NCBI GenBank assembly: GCA_900756925.1
Contig: CAAELX010000044.1
Span: 1 to 64,000 of the forward strand
DNA from: an uncultured Roseburia sp.
Lineage (GTDB): Bacteria > Bacillota > Clostridia > Lachnospirales > Lachnospiraceae
Reading direction: 5' to 3'
DNA length: 64,000 nucleotides
The notes under the pieces were generated by a model that had not been told where the DNA came from, did no database searches, and worked only from the letters and a program-made list of their open reading frames with translations. This document shows, piece by piece, positions 17,985 to 27,254 of the stretch; positions within the stretch are counted from its first letter, which is position 1, and the number at the start of each line of letters is the position of its first letter. A program made the position numbers and the translations under genes.

Positions 17985-18076
17985 GGAAAAAGAATAGGAC
18001 ACGCGGCTGTTTTTGCAGAAGTATGCATGACAGCCGTGATTTAGTCATGACAACGAAAAAAGGAGGCAATATTATT

Positions 18077-18793
18077 ATGGCAACACCTCATAATGGAGCA
18101 GAAAAAGGACAAATTGCAAAGAGCGTACTGATGCCGGGAGATCCGCTGCGTGCGAAGTTCGTGGCAGAGCATTTCTTAGAGGATGCGAAGCTAGTAAATA
18201 CGGTCCGCAACGCATATGCTTACACAGGAACTTATAAAGGAAAACCGGTCAGCGTGATGGCGAGCGGTATGGGAATACCGTCTATCGGAATCTATTCCTA
18301 CGAGCTTTTCAAGTTTTATGATGTGGAAAATATTATCCGTATCGGTTCCGCAGGTGCTTATGACGGGGACTTGAAGGTATATGACATAGTTCTTGCAGAC
18401 AGCTGCTTCAGCGAATCGAATTATGCAAAGCTGCAGAGCGGGGACGAGGATGAGATCCAGTATCCAGGCAAAGAGCTGAACGCAAAGTTAGAGAAAGCCG
18501 CAGCGGAGCTGAATTTACCGTTTCATGTCGGCAGAATCCATTCCGGGGATGTCTTCTATTATGAAGAGGGACAGCCAGGATATGAATATTACCGCGGTGA
18601 GAAGGACTGCCTGTGTGTAGAGATGGAGAGCTTCGCGCTGTTCCACAATGCAAAGGTCTTAGGAAAGAATGCTGCATGTATCCTTACTATTTCCGATTCC
18701 CTTGTCACACACGAGGAGACAACCGCAGAGGAGCGCCAGAATGCATTTACCAATATGATGCAGATAGCTCTTGAGGCTGCAATCGCAGAGTAG
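18077..18793 (+). CDS. deoD: Purine nucleoside phosphorylase, DeoD type, 238 aa
   Basis: This cytoplasmic hexameric enzyme splits purine (deoxy)nucleosides with phosphate into base and (deoxy)ribose-1-phosphate, a salvage step. The start MATPHNGAEKGQIAKSVLMP and GDPLRA motif for phosphate binding, the central GMGIPSIGIYSYELF, the purine-binding CLCVEMESFALF and the catalytic Asp in ISDSL are all in DeoD order, and the length matches the family. The start at 18077 is set by AAAGGAGG 8-9 nt upstream; the frame is open back to 17975 without a better start. A strong terminator follows. Confidence 0.96.
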   Translation: MATPHNGAEKGQIAKSVLMPGDPLRAKFVAEHFLEDAKLVNTVRNAYAYTGTYKGKPVSVMASGMGIPSIGIYSYELFKFYDVENIIRIGSAGAYDGDLKVYDIVLADSCFSESNYAKLQSGDEDEIQYPGKELNAKLEKAAAELNLPFHVGRIHSGDVFYYEEGQPGYEYYRGEKDCLCVEMESFALFHNAKVLGKNAACILTISDSLVTHEETTAEERQNAFTNMMQIALEAAIAE

Positions 18794-18862
18794 GAGAGTA
18801 AGAGAACCGTGGCAGAAATGTGCGCAGACAGGCGTGTAAAGTCACGATGTTGAACAGAAAAA

Positions 18863-18912
18863 GGAACATTTCAGACGAGGAGAAAATCCCGTCTGGAAAT
18901 GTTCCTTTTTTT
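18863..18912. terminator. Strong intrinsic terminator between deoD and the ALDH gene
   Basis: Arms GGAACATTTCAGACG (18863-18877) and CGTCTGGAAATGTTCC (18890-18905) pair over 15 bp with one bulged G, followed by seven T on the forward strand and an A-run on the left. It can act in both directions, for deoD and for the converging ALDH gene. Just to the right (18919-18933) lies the motif GCATTCTATTGTTTA, shared with element R1. Confidence 0.88.
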
Positions 18913-18967
18913 GGTTGTGCATTCTATTGTTTAGGAAAGCCGCGGCTGAAGAAAGACCTGTGGAGGA

Positions 18968-20347
18968 TTATTTCAGGAACATGTGCAGCATCTTCTCTTT
19001 CAACGCTGTATAGTGCTGATACCGGATCGGCAGATCCATCCACGTCTTTTTGTCTACGATGCTCCGGTAATGGCTGAAGGTTTCAAAGCCTGCTTTGCCG
19101 TGATAGCCGCCCATGCCGCTCTCGCCGACACCGCCGAAGGGCATCGCACTGGTGGCGAGATGGATGATCGTGTCGTTGATACAGCCGCCGCCGAACCGAC
19201 AGCAATTCAATACCTGGCTCTGGGCTGTCTTATTTTCACTGAAGAAGTAGAGGGCGAGCGGGTGCGGGCGTGCCTCTACCATCTGAATGGCTTCTTCTAA
19301 GGTGTCAAAGGTTAAAACAGGGAGGATTGGCCCGAAGATTTCTTCACCCATAATGGCATCCTCCCAGGTGACGTCTGTTAAGACGGTCGGGGCGATGCGC
19401 AGAGTGTCCGGATTGTTCTGTCCGCCACATACCATCTTCCTTTCGTCGATGAGACCGAGAAGACGCTCAAAATGCTTCCGGTTGACAATCTTGCCATAAT
19501 TCGGATTCTCAAGCGGTGCAGCGCCGAACTGCCTGCGGATTTCCGCCTGGATGGCGAGGACGAGCTCATCCCGGATAGTTTTGTCACAGAGGACATAATC
19601 CGGTGCAACGCAGGTCTGTCCACAGTTCAAGTACTTTCCGAACACGATACGTCTGGCGGCCAGCCTGATTTTGGCGGAGGAGTCCACGATACACGGGCTT
19701 TTTCCACCGAGCTCTAACGTGACTGGGGTGAGGTATTCGGCTGCATGGCGGAGCACCTCACGTCCAACGGTCTTTCCGCCAGTGAAGAAGATCATGTCGA
19801 AGCGCTGCTGTAAGAGTGTCTGGTTCTCGGCACGCCCGCCGGTTACGACAGCGACGTAGCTTTGCGGATAACATTCCTCAATGATCTGCTTCATCACTTC
19901 ACAGGTGTATGGCGCGTAGGCACTCGGCTTCACAATAGCTGTGTTTCCAGCTGCGATCGCATCGATGAGTGGTTCTAAGGTGAGAAGAACCGGATAGTTC
20001 CACGGACTCATAATGAGCACGGTACCGTAAGGGGACGGCGAGCGGAAGCTTCGTGCAGCAAACTGTGCAAGGGGTGTCGGTACGCGCTTTTTGGCGGAAA
20101 GACTGCCAAGATGCCTCTGCATCCAGGTGAGCTCAGAGAGAGTCAGCCCGACCTCACACATATAGCTCTCCATGCGGCTTTTGCCAAGATCCTTTTGCAG
20201 GGCTTCGTTTAAATCTCTTTCATGTGCGAGCATGGATCTTTTTAATTTGTGCAGCTGCTCCTGCCGGAATGAGACTGGGATGGTTCTGCCGGAAGCAAAA
20301 AAAGCGTGCTGTTTCGCCAGAATAGTGGCAATTTCCTGTTCAGTCAT
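18968..20347 (-). CDS. NAD(P)-dependent aldehyde dehydrogenase, class-3 type, 459 aa
   Basis: The enzyme oxidises aldehydes to acids in the cytoplasm. It is of the short class-3 (ALDH3-like) type without the N-terminal extension of class 1/2. Visible landmarks are the cofactor pocket SPWNYPVLLTLEPLIDAIAA, the catalytic glutamate in TLELGGKSPC and the catalytic cysteine in NCGQTCVAPDYVL, followed by EEIFGPILPVL. The C-terminal residues (RYQHYTALKEKMLHMFLK) match ALDH3 proteins that act on fatty aldehydes. GAAGGAGG precedes the ATG. It converges with deoD and follows, after an 84-nt gap, the phospholipase-like gene on the same strand, but a functional link is not shown. Confidence 0.93.
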   Translation of the reverse strand: MTEQEIATILAKQHAFFASGRTIPVSFRQEQLHKLKRSMLAHERDLNEALQKDLGKSRMESYMCEVGLTLSELTWMQRHLGSLSAKKRVPTPLAQFAARSFRSPSPYGTVLIMSPWNYPVLLTLEPLIDAIAAGNTAIVKPSAYAPYTCEVMKQIIEECYPQSYVAVVTGGRAENQTLLQQRFDMIFFTGGKTVGREVLRHAAEYLTPVTLELGGKSPCIVDSSAKIRLAARRIVFGKYLNCGQTCVAPDYVLCDKTIRDELVLAIQAEIRRQFGAAPLENPNYGKIVNRKHFERLLGLIDERKMVCGGQNNPDTLRIAPTVLTDVTWEDAIMGEEIFGPILPVLTFDTLEEAIQMVEARPHPLALYFFSENKTAQSQVLNCCRFGGGCINDTIIHLATSAMPFGGVGESGMGGYHGKAGFETFSHYRSIVDKKTWMDLPIRYQHYTALKEKMLHMFLK

Positions 20348-20431
20348 GGGGAATCCTCCTTCTTTCGTTTCAGAGTATTGTTAATTTCTATTATACAGTA
20401 GTTTGAACTATTATGCACGACGGAAAAAGGA

Positions 20432-21397
20432 TCAGGTCGGAATCGAAGCATCCAGCCCGCTGTGGAACGAAAGGTTTCCGTAATCGGCGAGAAAATGGTC
20501 GCGCAGAAGCTGCTCTTTTTTGGAATGCGGGCGTTGGTTTAAAAGAAGCATTAGTTCTTTCAGGCGGCTGAGGTATATGTTTGCTGATTTCCGGTAGAGG
20601 TCGAAGAAAGACTCCTTCGAGACCAGGGAAGTATCCCAGGGATTTTTCCATTTTTTATGTTGCAGGTTGAAAGGGTCTGTCCGGAAACGCAACGTATCGC
20701 TCGCGATGAGCGGGGAGAATACCGGATAGCCAAGGAAGAGTTTTTCGGCAAGCCGGAAGAACACTTTTTTCTGACCGGTCTCATCGTAGAGGATACGGAA
20801 GCCGAGCTGGGTGGCAAAGATTGCCATAAAAATCGTGTAGCGGCTCACCCAGAGACCGTTGTAAGTGTGTTGGTAGGCATAGTGGAGCATATGCGCGACG
20901 ACACGCTGCTGGCGCAGTGTCAGCCGGATCGTGTTCTCCGCGTGAAAATCATGCCGGTTTCTGTGCAGCTTTATTTTCAGCAGGGCGGTGTCAATATCGG
21001 TTTCTAAGTAGGCATGCCTTGCAAAGTAATCGTTTGTTCTGCCATCAAAATGGGTTCTTCCGTAGATGAACGGGTGGCAGGTCGTATCGAGAATATAGTG
21101 TCCGAGAAAACCGGCGAGATAGGCATCTGCGATTTTCCGGTCTTTTTTTAGTTTGAAATCATTGCGGCTCTCTAAAAGGGACGCAAAGAACTGGTTCGTA
21201 TTCTGCGCATGTGCCATGTGTCCGAGGTTGTGTCCGTGAAGGACATAGGCAGGGAGATAGTAGAAAAAAATATCCGGACCCTGCTGCCCGAGGGAATAGA
21301 CGGCGCGGTTTATATATAGATTCTGTTTTAAGAGAGAATCTTTTAAATGGTCGTAGATATCGCGGCCAAAAATGTAGTGGGTGACATAGCCTGGCAT
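20432..21397 (-). CDS. Zinc-dependent phospholipase C-like protein, 321 aa
   Basis: This belongs to the zinc-dependent phospholipase C family (Zn_dep_PLPC). Histidine and aspartate residues for three zinc ions are visible in HYIFGRDIYD near the N-terminus, GQQGPDIFFYYLP, HNLGHMAHAQNTNQF and FLGHYILDTTCHPFIYGRTH. Unlike secreted Clostridium alpha-toxin it has no signal peptide and no C2-like domain, so it is probably a cytoplasmic enzyme with another substrate, a form common in Lachnospiraceae. AAAAAGGAGG precedes the ATG. No defect is seen. Confidence 0.88.
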   Translation of the reverse strand: MPGYVTHYIFGRDIYDHLKDSLLKQNLYINRAVYSLGQQGPDIFFYYLPAYVLHGHNLGHMAHAQNTNQFFASLLESRNDFKLKKDRKIADAYLAGFLGHYILDTTCHPFIYGRTHFDGRTNDYFARHAYLETDIDTALLKIKLHRNRHDFHAENTIRLTLRQQRVVAHMLHYAYQHTYNGLWVSRYTIFMAIFATQLGFRILYDETGQKKVFFRLAEKLFLGYPVFSPLIASDTLRFRTDPFNLQHKKWKNPWDTSLVSKESFFDLYRKSANIYLSRLKELMLLLNQRPHSKKEQLLRDHFLADYGNLSFHSGLDASIPT

Positions 21398-21771
21398 GTT
21401 GTCTGCCTCCTTTTTGGGTACTGTTCATTGTTCAGATACATTATACCCGCAATTCGGTGCATCTGTTAAGGGAATAATGCAAGGTTAAGAAAAATATAAT
21501 AATAAGGGGCGTGTGTGAACTGTAGCAAGAGTGGTAAAGCATGGTTGACAACAAAGCGACTATAAGATATAGTTTTAAATACCACGTGTTGTTGTGTTGA
21601 TAATTCAAAAGAACTTTTTTGTATCTTTATGATAGACAAAACCGTAAAAATGTATATTTCGGAGTGACAAAAAATTTTTTTTGCATATTCAAAAAAAGAG
21701 CTTTTTTCCTTATACTGCAACTAGAACAGGAAAAAAGAGAAGAGCAATGAAATAAACGGAGGATTAAAGTT
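21398..21771 (+). promoter_or_regulatory. Intergenic region with promoter for the radical SAM gene
   Basis: A textbook promoter TTGACA (21545-21550), 17-nt spacer and TATAGT (21568-21573) reads toward the radical SAM gene and leaves a ~190-nt leader. The leader contains AT-rich runs (A7-T8 near 21670) and no convincing terminator or riboswitch that I can name. No gene is seen in the gap. Confidence 0.7.
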
Positions 21772-23169
21772 ATGGCAAGTTTAGCGCAGACAGTAGAAAG
21801 AAAAGCGTTTGGCGTAGCAGTTGATGCAACGCTTAAGAATTTGAACAAGGACAGAGAGAAGGCACTTCTTCAGATCGTAGATCTTACAGAAAAGTTCATG
21901 GGAGACAATTTCAGCAAAGATGCATACGATAGTGCAAGAGCCATGATTAAGAACCCGGATCATAAATGGATGAGATATGTGAACCGTCTGCTAGACGAGA
22001 CCGATCCACATGTTGCAAAGATGACAGCGTTAAATCTTGGTTTCCAGGCAGCATTCCTCGGAACAAAGACGATCCGTAAAATGAGAGAGGTGCATAACTG
22101 CAACATCCCTTGGCTGATTTTAATGGATCCGACTTCAGCCTGCAACCTGCACTGTACCGGATGCTGGGCAGCCGAGTATGGTCATAAATTGAATCTGACT
22201 TTCGAAGAGATGGACAGCATTGTCACACAGGGAAAAGAGCTTGGCATTTATTTCTATATGATGACAGGTGGTGAACCGCTTGTCCGAAAAGCTGATATTA
22301 TTAAACTATGTGAGAAGCACAATGAATGCGCATTCCACTGCTATACAAACGGAACATTAGTTGACCAGGCATTTTGCGATGAGATGAAGCGTGTCGGCAA
22401 CCTTTCCCTTTCTATTTCACTGGAAGGCTTCGAGGATGCCAATGACTTCAGAAGAGGTGCAGGTGTCTATGATAAAGTTATTCATGCCATGGATCTGTTA
22501 CACGAGAATGGATTGATTTTCGGAAATAGTGTATGCTATACTAGTAAGAACATGGATGCCGTTACATCTGATGAGTTCTTTGACCTTTTAATCGAGCACG
22601 GAAGCCGTTTTGCATGGTATTTCCACCTGATGCCGGTTGGTATGAAAGCATCACCGGAACTGATGCCTACCGCAGAGCAGCGTGAGTATATTTATCACAG
22701 AATCCGTGAGGTCCGTGCAAAAGAGGGCGGCAAGGAGATCTTCGTCATGGACTTCCAGAACGACGGTGAGTTCGTAGGCGGATGTATCGCAGGCGGAAGA
22801 AACTACTGTCATATCAACCCGAAGGGCGATGTGGAGCCATGTGTATTCATCCATTACTCCGGAGCCAATATCCGTGAGAAGTCACTCTTAGAGTGCTTAA
22901 AGCAGCCGCTATTCATGGCATACAGAGACGGTCAGCCGTTCAATGAGAATATGTTAAGACCGTGTCCAATGTTAGAGAATCCGGAGCTGTTACAGAAGAT
23001 GGTTCACGAGACCGGCGCGCATTCCACAGATGTGGAGGAAGCTGAGCCAGTAGAGCATCTGTGTGGAAAATGTGAGGCATATGCCGAGAACTGGAAGAAG
23101 ACCGCAGATAAACTGTGGGAGGCACATCCATATCACCAGAAGGGATACACAAATTTCAAGAAGAAGTAA
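21772..23169 (+). CDS. Radical SAM protein of unknown substrate, 465 aa
   Basis: A radical SAM enzyme with the 4Fe-4S motif C124-x3-C128-x2-C131 (SACNLHCTGCW), the SAM-binding MTGGEP segment and a TIM-barrel to about residue 330. Further cysteines follow in GGCIAGGRNYCHINPKGDVE with PCVFIHYSG, and again in RPCPMLENP and HLCGKCEAY, suggesting auxiliary clusters of the SPASM kind. The ~115-residue N-terminal extension is helical. It is not an obvious sulfatase maturase, and the reaction is unknown. It begins 199 nt after a strong promoter and is followed 12 nt later, in the same frame, by the flippase-like membrane gene, so the two are likely one transcript. Confidence 0.9.
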   Translation: MASLAQTVERKAFGVAVDATLKNLNKDREKALLQIVDLTEKFMGDNFSKDAYDSARAMIKNPDHKWMRYVNRLLDETDPHVAKMTALNLGFQAAFLGTKTIRKMREVHNCNIPWLILMDPTSACNLHCTGCWAAEYGHKLNLTFEEMDSIVTQGKELGIYFYMMTGGEPLVRKADIIKLCEKHNECAFHCYTNGTLVDQAFCDEMKRVGNLSLSISLEGFEDANDFRRGAGVYDKVIHAMDLLHENGLIFGNSVCYTSKNMDAVTSDEFFDLLIEHGSRFAWYFHLMPVGMKASPELMPTAEQREYIYHRIREVRAKEGGKEIFVMDFQNDGEFVGGCIAGGRNYCHINPKGDVEPCVFIHYSGANIREKSLLECLKQPLFMAYRDGQPFNENMLRPCPMLENPELLQKMVHETGAHSTDVEEAEPVEHLCGKCEAYAENWKKTADKLWEAHPYHQKGYTNFKKK

Positions 23170-23181
23170 GAGGCGAGTCCA

Positions 23182-24186
23182 ATTAGTAAAAAACAGAAAA
23201 ACCTTTTAAAATGGTTCTTTGTCATTCTTATAATAGGAGCAATTGTATATACATTCCGGGACACGGCGGGTCCGATCTTTACTGAGCTGAAGCAGACAAC
23301 GCCATCCGTCCTGGGGGCAGTCTGTGTGCTGTCGGTCTTATATTGTCTGGTAGAAGCGTTCATTACGACGATTTTAGCAAGGCAGTATGAGCCAGGTTTT
23401 GGCTATCGGTGGGGAATAGAAAACATGTTTTTCTGTTCCTTTTATCGTGTCGCAACATTAGGCAGCGGGGCAGGAGTTGCAGCGATCATTTACCTGAACG
23501 AACACGGTGTGGATTATTCGAAAGGCTTCGGGATGTACATGCTCCAGTATGCATTTCATAAAATCAGTATTGCGATTTATTCCGCGATCTTTTTTTTCGT
23601 GAGTTGGTCCTACATGTGTGCACACTTCGGCGGGTATACGTGGCTGCTGTTAGCGGGCTATGTAATCACAATGGTGATCACGCTCGGTCTGATCTTATTC
23701 TGCTGTTCGGAAAAGTTCCACAGGCTGATGTTCTTCCTGTTAGGGCTTCTGAATAAGCAAGGGAAGCTGGATGCACTGGAAGAGCAGCTGCGCAGTCAGT
23801 GTGCAGAGATGGAAGAGGCATCGAGATACCTGCTTAGGAAAAAGAAAATGGTGGCAGCAGTGATCACACTCAATATCGTGAAGCTTTGTTTCTGGTATGG
23901 TATGCCGTACCTCCTTTTTGCAGGAAAAGGTAACATCAGCCTTGTGGAGACAATGGCGATCACGGCATTATCGGTTATGTTAGCGGCAGTAATCCCGACA
24001 CCGGCAGGAATCGGATCGACCGAGTTCGTATTCACCGGACTTTTCGCCGGAATCGTCGGCACGAACGTGGCGGGCTCAGCATCACTGTTGTACCGGTTTG
24101 CGACATTTGTATTTCCATTTTTAATTGGAGCAGTGGTTGTGATCGCAAGGGTGGTCAGAAAACGCAGGGCGGACCGGGATTTGTAA
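23182..24186 (+). CDS. Lysylphosphatidylglycerol-synthase-like flippase domain protein, apparent AUU start, 334 aa
   Basis: This is an integral membrane protein of the UPF0104/AglD-MprF flippase-domain family, with about eight helices and the family's C-terminal block IPTPAGIGSTEFVFTGLF. No ATG, GTG or TTG occurs in frame before 23326, but coding quality continues upstream through a basic start (SKKQKNLLKWFFVILIIG) that is the normal N-terminus of this family. The codon just before it is ATT at 23182, with GAGGCG 6-11 nt upstream, so I take ATT as the start. The frame is the same as that of the radical SAM gene, separated only by TAA and four codons. It probably moves or senses a lipid made or modified with the radical SAM partner; that is inference. 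Confidence 0.75.
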   Translation: MSKKQKNLLKWFFVILIIGAIVYTFRDTAGPIFTELKQTTPSVLGAVCVLSVLYCLVEAFITTILARQYEPGFGYRWGIENMFFCSFYRVATLGSGAGVAAIIYLNEHGVDYSKGFGMYMLQYAFHKISIAIYSAIFFFVSWSYMCAHFGGYTWLLLAGYVITMVITLGLILFCCSEKFHRLMFFLLGLLNKQGKLDALEEQLRSQCAEMEEASRYLLRKKKMVAAVITLNIVKLCFWYGMPYLLFAGKGNISLVETMAITALSVMLAAVIPTPAGIGSTEFVFTGLFAGIVGTNVAGSASLLYRFATFVFPFLIGAVVVIARVVRKRRADRDL

Positions 24187-24242
24187 AGCGGACAAGGTTT
24201 TGAAAATATCCGGGATATGAGAGGATAGAGAAAAATAAGGAC

Positions 24243-24278
24243 AGATGCATGGTCAGAGAAGGGCTATGCATCTTTTTG
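24243..24278 (+). terminator. Intrinsic terminator after the flippase-like gene
   Basis: Arms AGATGCAT (24243-24250) and ATGCATCT (24266-24273) are followed by a T-run. Confidence 0.7.
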
Positions 24279-24306
24279 ATTCATAACAAGAGAATGTCCG
24301 TGGAGG

Positions 24307-24448
24307 TGCATTCTATTTTTGTAGGAAAGTTCGCCTTTCGTGCTCTAAAATTTTGTGTTAAGAATAGTAGATAACAGCGAAACTCTTAGAAAACGTAAAG
24401 CGGATTGTGCGCAAGGGGCAGGAGCAACGAAGACACTGGGGAGCCGCC
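24307..24448 (+). repeat. Dispersed palindromic element, copy R2
   Basis: This 421-nt gap has no gene. It holds TGCATTCTATT (24307-24317), then GCGAAACTCTTAGAAAAC (24378-24395), AACGAAGACAC (24426-24436) and GGGGAGCCGCC (24438-24448). The last three occur in the same order with small changes at the left half of the element at 59012. A small hairpin ATGCGC/GCGCAT follows. R2 appears to be a half-length member of the family. Confidence 0.6.
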
Positions 24449-24502
24449 ATGCGCAAAAGCGCATCTTCAGTGAATTTTAAGAAAATTTTTGTGTTCACAA
24501 AA

Positions 24503-24530
24503 TTGACAAAAATCTATGAGATGATAGAAT
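24503..24530 (+). promoter_or_regulatory. Promoter of the LtaS-like gene
   Basis: TTGACA (24503-24508), a 16-nt spacer and TAGAAT (24525-24530) lie about 77 nt before the start codon. Confidence 0.75.
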
Positions 24531-24607
24531 ACCATTGTTAAAGTATGAAAACATACAGCAGAGCATCCGCAGGAAAATGGCGGATATGAAGTAAAAAGGA
24601 TAAAGAA

Positions 24608-26551
24608 ATGAGTATTCGATTCAAATTTGAAAAATCTAATCTTGGAAGATTGCTTGTGGCAATGATTTTTGCAGGAGTATTGTTTGTAAAAGTGTCGTTC
24701 CCTGTGACGGTTCTGGCCGGGTTTGGCGTTTTTTATTTTCTGATCAAGAATCTGGAGACAGAGATTACATCTCCGATAGTGAGAGGGATCCTGACAGTGC
24801 TGTTCCTCGGAGGGGGAAGTATCTTTACGACGCATCTGATCCAGTACCTGCTCTTAGATGCGGAGCTTCGCGCGAAGATCACAGATACGAAGCTGTATTT
24901 GAATGTGCTGTGCTGTCTGGCAGTCTATCTGGTGATCCAGATTTTTACGAGAAATGCAGGGCTGACCTGTATGATCGCGCACTGTGCCCTGATGAGCTTT
25001 GCTGGAATCAATTATTTTGTCTATCTGTTCCGTGGAAACGAATTTATTTTCAGCGATTTAAGATCCGCGGCAACCGGGCTCAGCGTTGCAGGCAATTACG
25101 AGTTCGTGTTAGATGACAGGGCTGCGTATGTGGTGTTAATTTCGACCCTTTTTGTGGCGCTTGTCCGGAAGTTCCATCTGAAGTTCGAAAAAAAGATGTG
25201 GATGATATTGATCTGTGCAGTTCTTGCAATCGTATCGTGTGCTTATGTCACAGACCAATCGCAGGGAATCGTGACCGAGACCTGGGAACAGAAAGGCAGT
25301 TACCGGAATGGATATTTGCTTAATTTTGCGTTGAGTGTACGCGACAGCTTCGTATCGGCTCCGGATGGTTATTCCAAAGAGGAGATTGGACAGTTGGAAA
25401 AGCAGTACAGCGGGGACGGGGATTCCTATGTGGAACATGATACCGAGAAGAAACCTACGATTATAGTTGTAATGAGCGAGTCTTATTCAGACTTAAACGT
25501 GGTCGGAACGATCCGCACGAACGAGGAAGTCACGCCGTATTTTAATTCCCTTTCGGATAACATCATCCGCGGGCATGCGCTGTCTTCGGTATTCGGGGCG
25601 AAGACACCGAACTCAGAGTGGGAGTTCATGACAGGCAATTCCATGGCATTTCTCCCGAGCGGTTCGGTTGTATATCAGCAGTATATCAGCGATACGCCGA
25701 CTTCCATTGTGTCGAATCTGAAAAATATCGGCTACACCTGTGTGGCGATGCACCCTTATTATGAGACGGGATGGAGCAGGAATGCGGTGTATCCGACGAT
25801 GGGTTTTGATGAGATGCACTTTATCGATTATTTCGACCAGAACAAAATCCTGCGGAAATACATCACAGACCAGGAGCTTTATGAGAAGATCATCGATCAG
25901 TATGAGAGCAAGAGTTCGAACGAGGATTTGTTTATCATGAGCATTTCCATGCAGAACCACGGTGGCTACACGGAGACTTACGACAACTTCAATGAACAGA
26001 TCCGGACGCTCGGGACAGGCTATGCGGATGCCAATCAGTATCTGTCGCTGCTCCATGAGAGCGATAAGGCGTTAGAGTATCTGATCAGCTATTTTGAAAA
26101 TGTGGATGACCCGGTGGAGATCGTCTTTTTCGGAGACCACCAGCCGAGCTTAAATACGAACTTCTACAGAATGCTGAACGGAAAAGGACTTTCCGGACTG
26201 ACGGAGGACGAGCTGGAGCATCTGTATACCGTACCATTTTTCATCTGGACGAATTATGAGTCAGAGTCGAAAAATGTGGAGATCACAAGTTTCAATTATC
26301 TCTCCACGCTGGCATTAGAGCGCGCTGGAATCGCACTGCCATCGTATAACCAGTTTCTGGCAGACATGCTGGAAGTTGTCCCGGCGATCAATTCGCGGGG
26401 CTACTATTCTCTGACGGACGGCTGCTACAAGCATCTGGACGAAGCGGAGGGCGAGGAAGCCGAGTGGATCAGCAAATATGAGATGTTACAATATAATAAT
26501 ATGTTTGATAAAAAGGGACAGAGTAAACAATTCTTCCCATACCTGGAGTAG
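24608..26551 (+). CDS. LtaS-like phosphoglycerol transferase (membrane sulfatase-fold), 647 aa
   Basis: The first ~220 residues form five or six membrane helices; the rest is an extracellular alkaline-phosphatase/sulfatase-fold domain of the lipoteichoic acid synthase type, which moves glycerophosphate from phosphatidylglycerol to a polymer or glycolipid. The metal-site glutamate lies in VVMSESYSDL, and the likely nucleophile is T333 in FGAKTPNSEWEF. FFGDHQPS and HPYYETGW supply the other metal ligands. The C-terminal part resembles the Clostridial variant rather than S. aureus LtaS, and the exact acceptor is open. AAAGGA precedes the ATG. The HAD phosphatase gene starts 6 nt after its stop. 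Confidence 0.88.
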   Translation: MSIRFKFEKSNLGRLLVAMIFAGVLFVKVSFPVTVLAGFGVFYFLIKNLETEITSPIVRGILTVLFLGGGSIFTTHLIQYLLLDAELRAKITDTKLYLNVLCCLAVYLVIQIFTRNAGLTCMIAHCALMSFAGINYFVYLFRGNEFIFSDLRSAATGLSVAGNYEFVLDDRAAYVVLISTLFVALVRKFHLKFEKKMWMILICAVLAIVSCAYVTDQSQGIVTETWEQKGSYRNGYLLNFALSVRDSFVSAPDGYSKEEIGQLEKQYSGDGDSYVEHDTEKKPTIIVVMSESYSDLNVVGTIRTNEEVTPYFNSLSDNIIRGHALSSVFGAKTPNSEWEFMTGNSMAFLPSGSVVYQQYISDTPTSIVSNLKNIGYTCVAMHPYYETGWSRNAVYPTMGFDEMHFIDYFDQNKILRKYITDQELYEKIIDQYESKSSNEDLFIMSISMQNHGGYTETYDNFNEQIRTLGTGYADANQYLSLLHESDKALEYLISYFENVDDPVEIVFFGDHQPSLNTNFYRMLNGKGLSGLTEDELEHLYTVPFFIWTNYESESKNVEITSFNYLSTLALERAGIALPSYNQFLADMLEVVPAINSRGYYSLTDGCYKHLDEAEGEEAEWISKYEMLQYNNMFDKKGQSKQFFPYLE

Positions 26552-26557
26552 AAAGAT

Positions 26558-27214
26558 ATGAAAAAAAATACAGTTATTTTTGATTTGGATGGAACTTTAT
26601 TAGATACGTTACAGGATCTTGCGGATGCGACCAACTATGCATTGCGCAAACAGGGCATGCCGGAGCGGACCATTGAGGAAGTACGGCAGTTCGTCGGAAA
26701 CGGCGTGCGTCTGCTCATGATCCGCGCAATACCGGGCGGTGAGGAGAATCCCTTATTCGAGGAGACATTTGCCCTCTTTAAATCCTATTACGGGGAGCAT
26801 TGCAACGATCATACCAGACCGTACGAGGGCATCATGGAGCTGCTTGCCACACTGCGAGAAAAGGGCTATGCAGTCGCCATCGTATCCAACAAAATCGACT
26901 TTGCAGTCAAAGAATTGAGCAAACTCTACTTTCAGGGCATTGTACCGGTCGCTATCGGCGAGAAAGAAGGAATCCGCAGAAAACCGGCACCGGATACCGT
27001 CTTTGAAGCATTAAAAGAACTTGGCAGGACAAAAGAGGAGGCAGTGTATGTCGGAGATTCCGACGTAGATATCGAGACTGCCCAAAACGCCGGCATGCCA
27101 TGCATCTCCGTCCTGTGGGGCTTTAGGGATCAAGCCTTCCTGAAAGCACACGGAGCCAGCCATTATGCAGCAAAGGCAGAAGAAATTCTGAAATACGTGG
27201 AAGAACTCAATTAA
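26558..27214 (+). CDS. HAD hydrolase, phosphoglycolate-phosphatase-like, 218 aa
   Basis: A cytoplasmic HAD phosphatase with motif I DLDGTLLDT (nucleophile D9, acid/base D11), a helical C1 cap (about 17-80), motif II VSNK, motif III lysine in KPAPDT and motif IV VGDSDVDIETA. This is the phosphoglycolate/pyrophosphatase-like (Gph/PpaX) group; small-molecule specificity cannot be fixed from sequence. The ribosome site GGAG overlaps the stop of the LtaS-like gene, so both are translated from one transcript. A very strong hairpin follows. Confidence 0.9.
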   Translation: MKKNTVIFDLDGTLLDTLQDLADATNYALRKQGMPERTIEEVRQFVGNGVRLLMIRAIPGGEENPLFEETFALFKSYYGEHCNDHTRPYEGIMELLATLREKGYAVAIVSNKIDFAVKELSKLYFQGIVPVAIGEKEGIRRKPAPDTVFEALKELGRTKEEAVYVGDSDVDIETAQNAGMPCISVLWGFRDQAFLKAHGASHYAAKAEEILKYVEELN

Positions 27215-27254
27215 TAAAAACTAACACAGCCGCCGAATAAAGACTTCGGATGCC

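Noticed and set aside
21772..23169. Radical SAM protein as the anaerobic sulfatase maturase for the sulfatase at 34869
   Set aside because: It lacks the recognisable maturase layout, has a different N-terminal extension and is 11 kb away in another operon.
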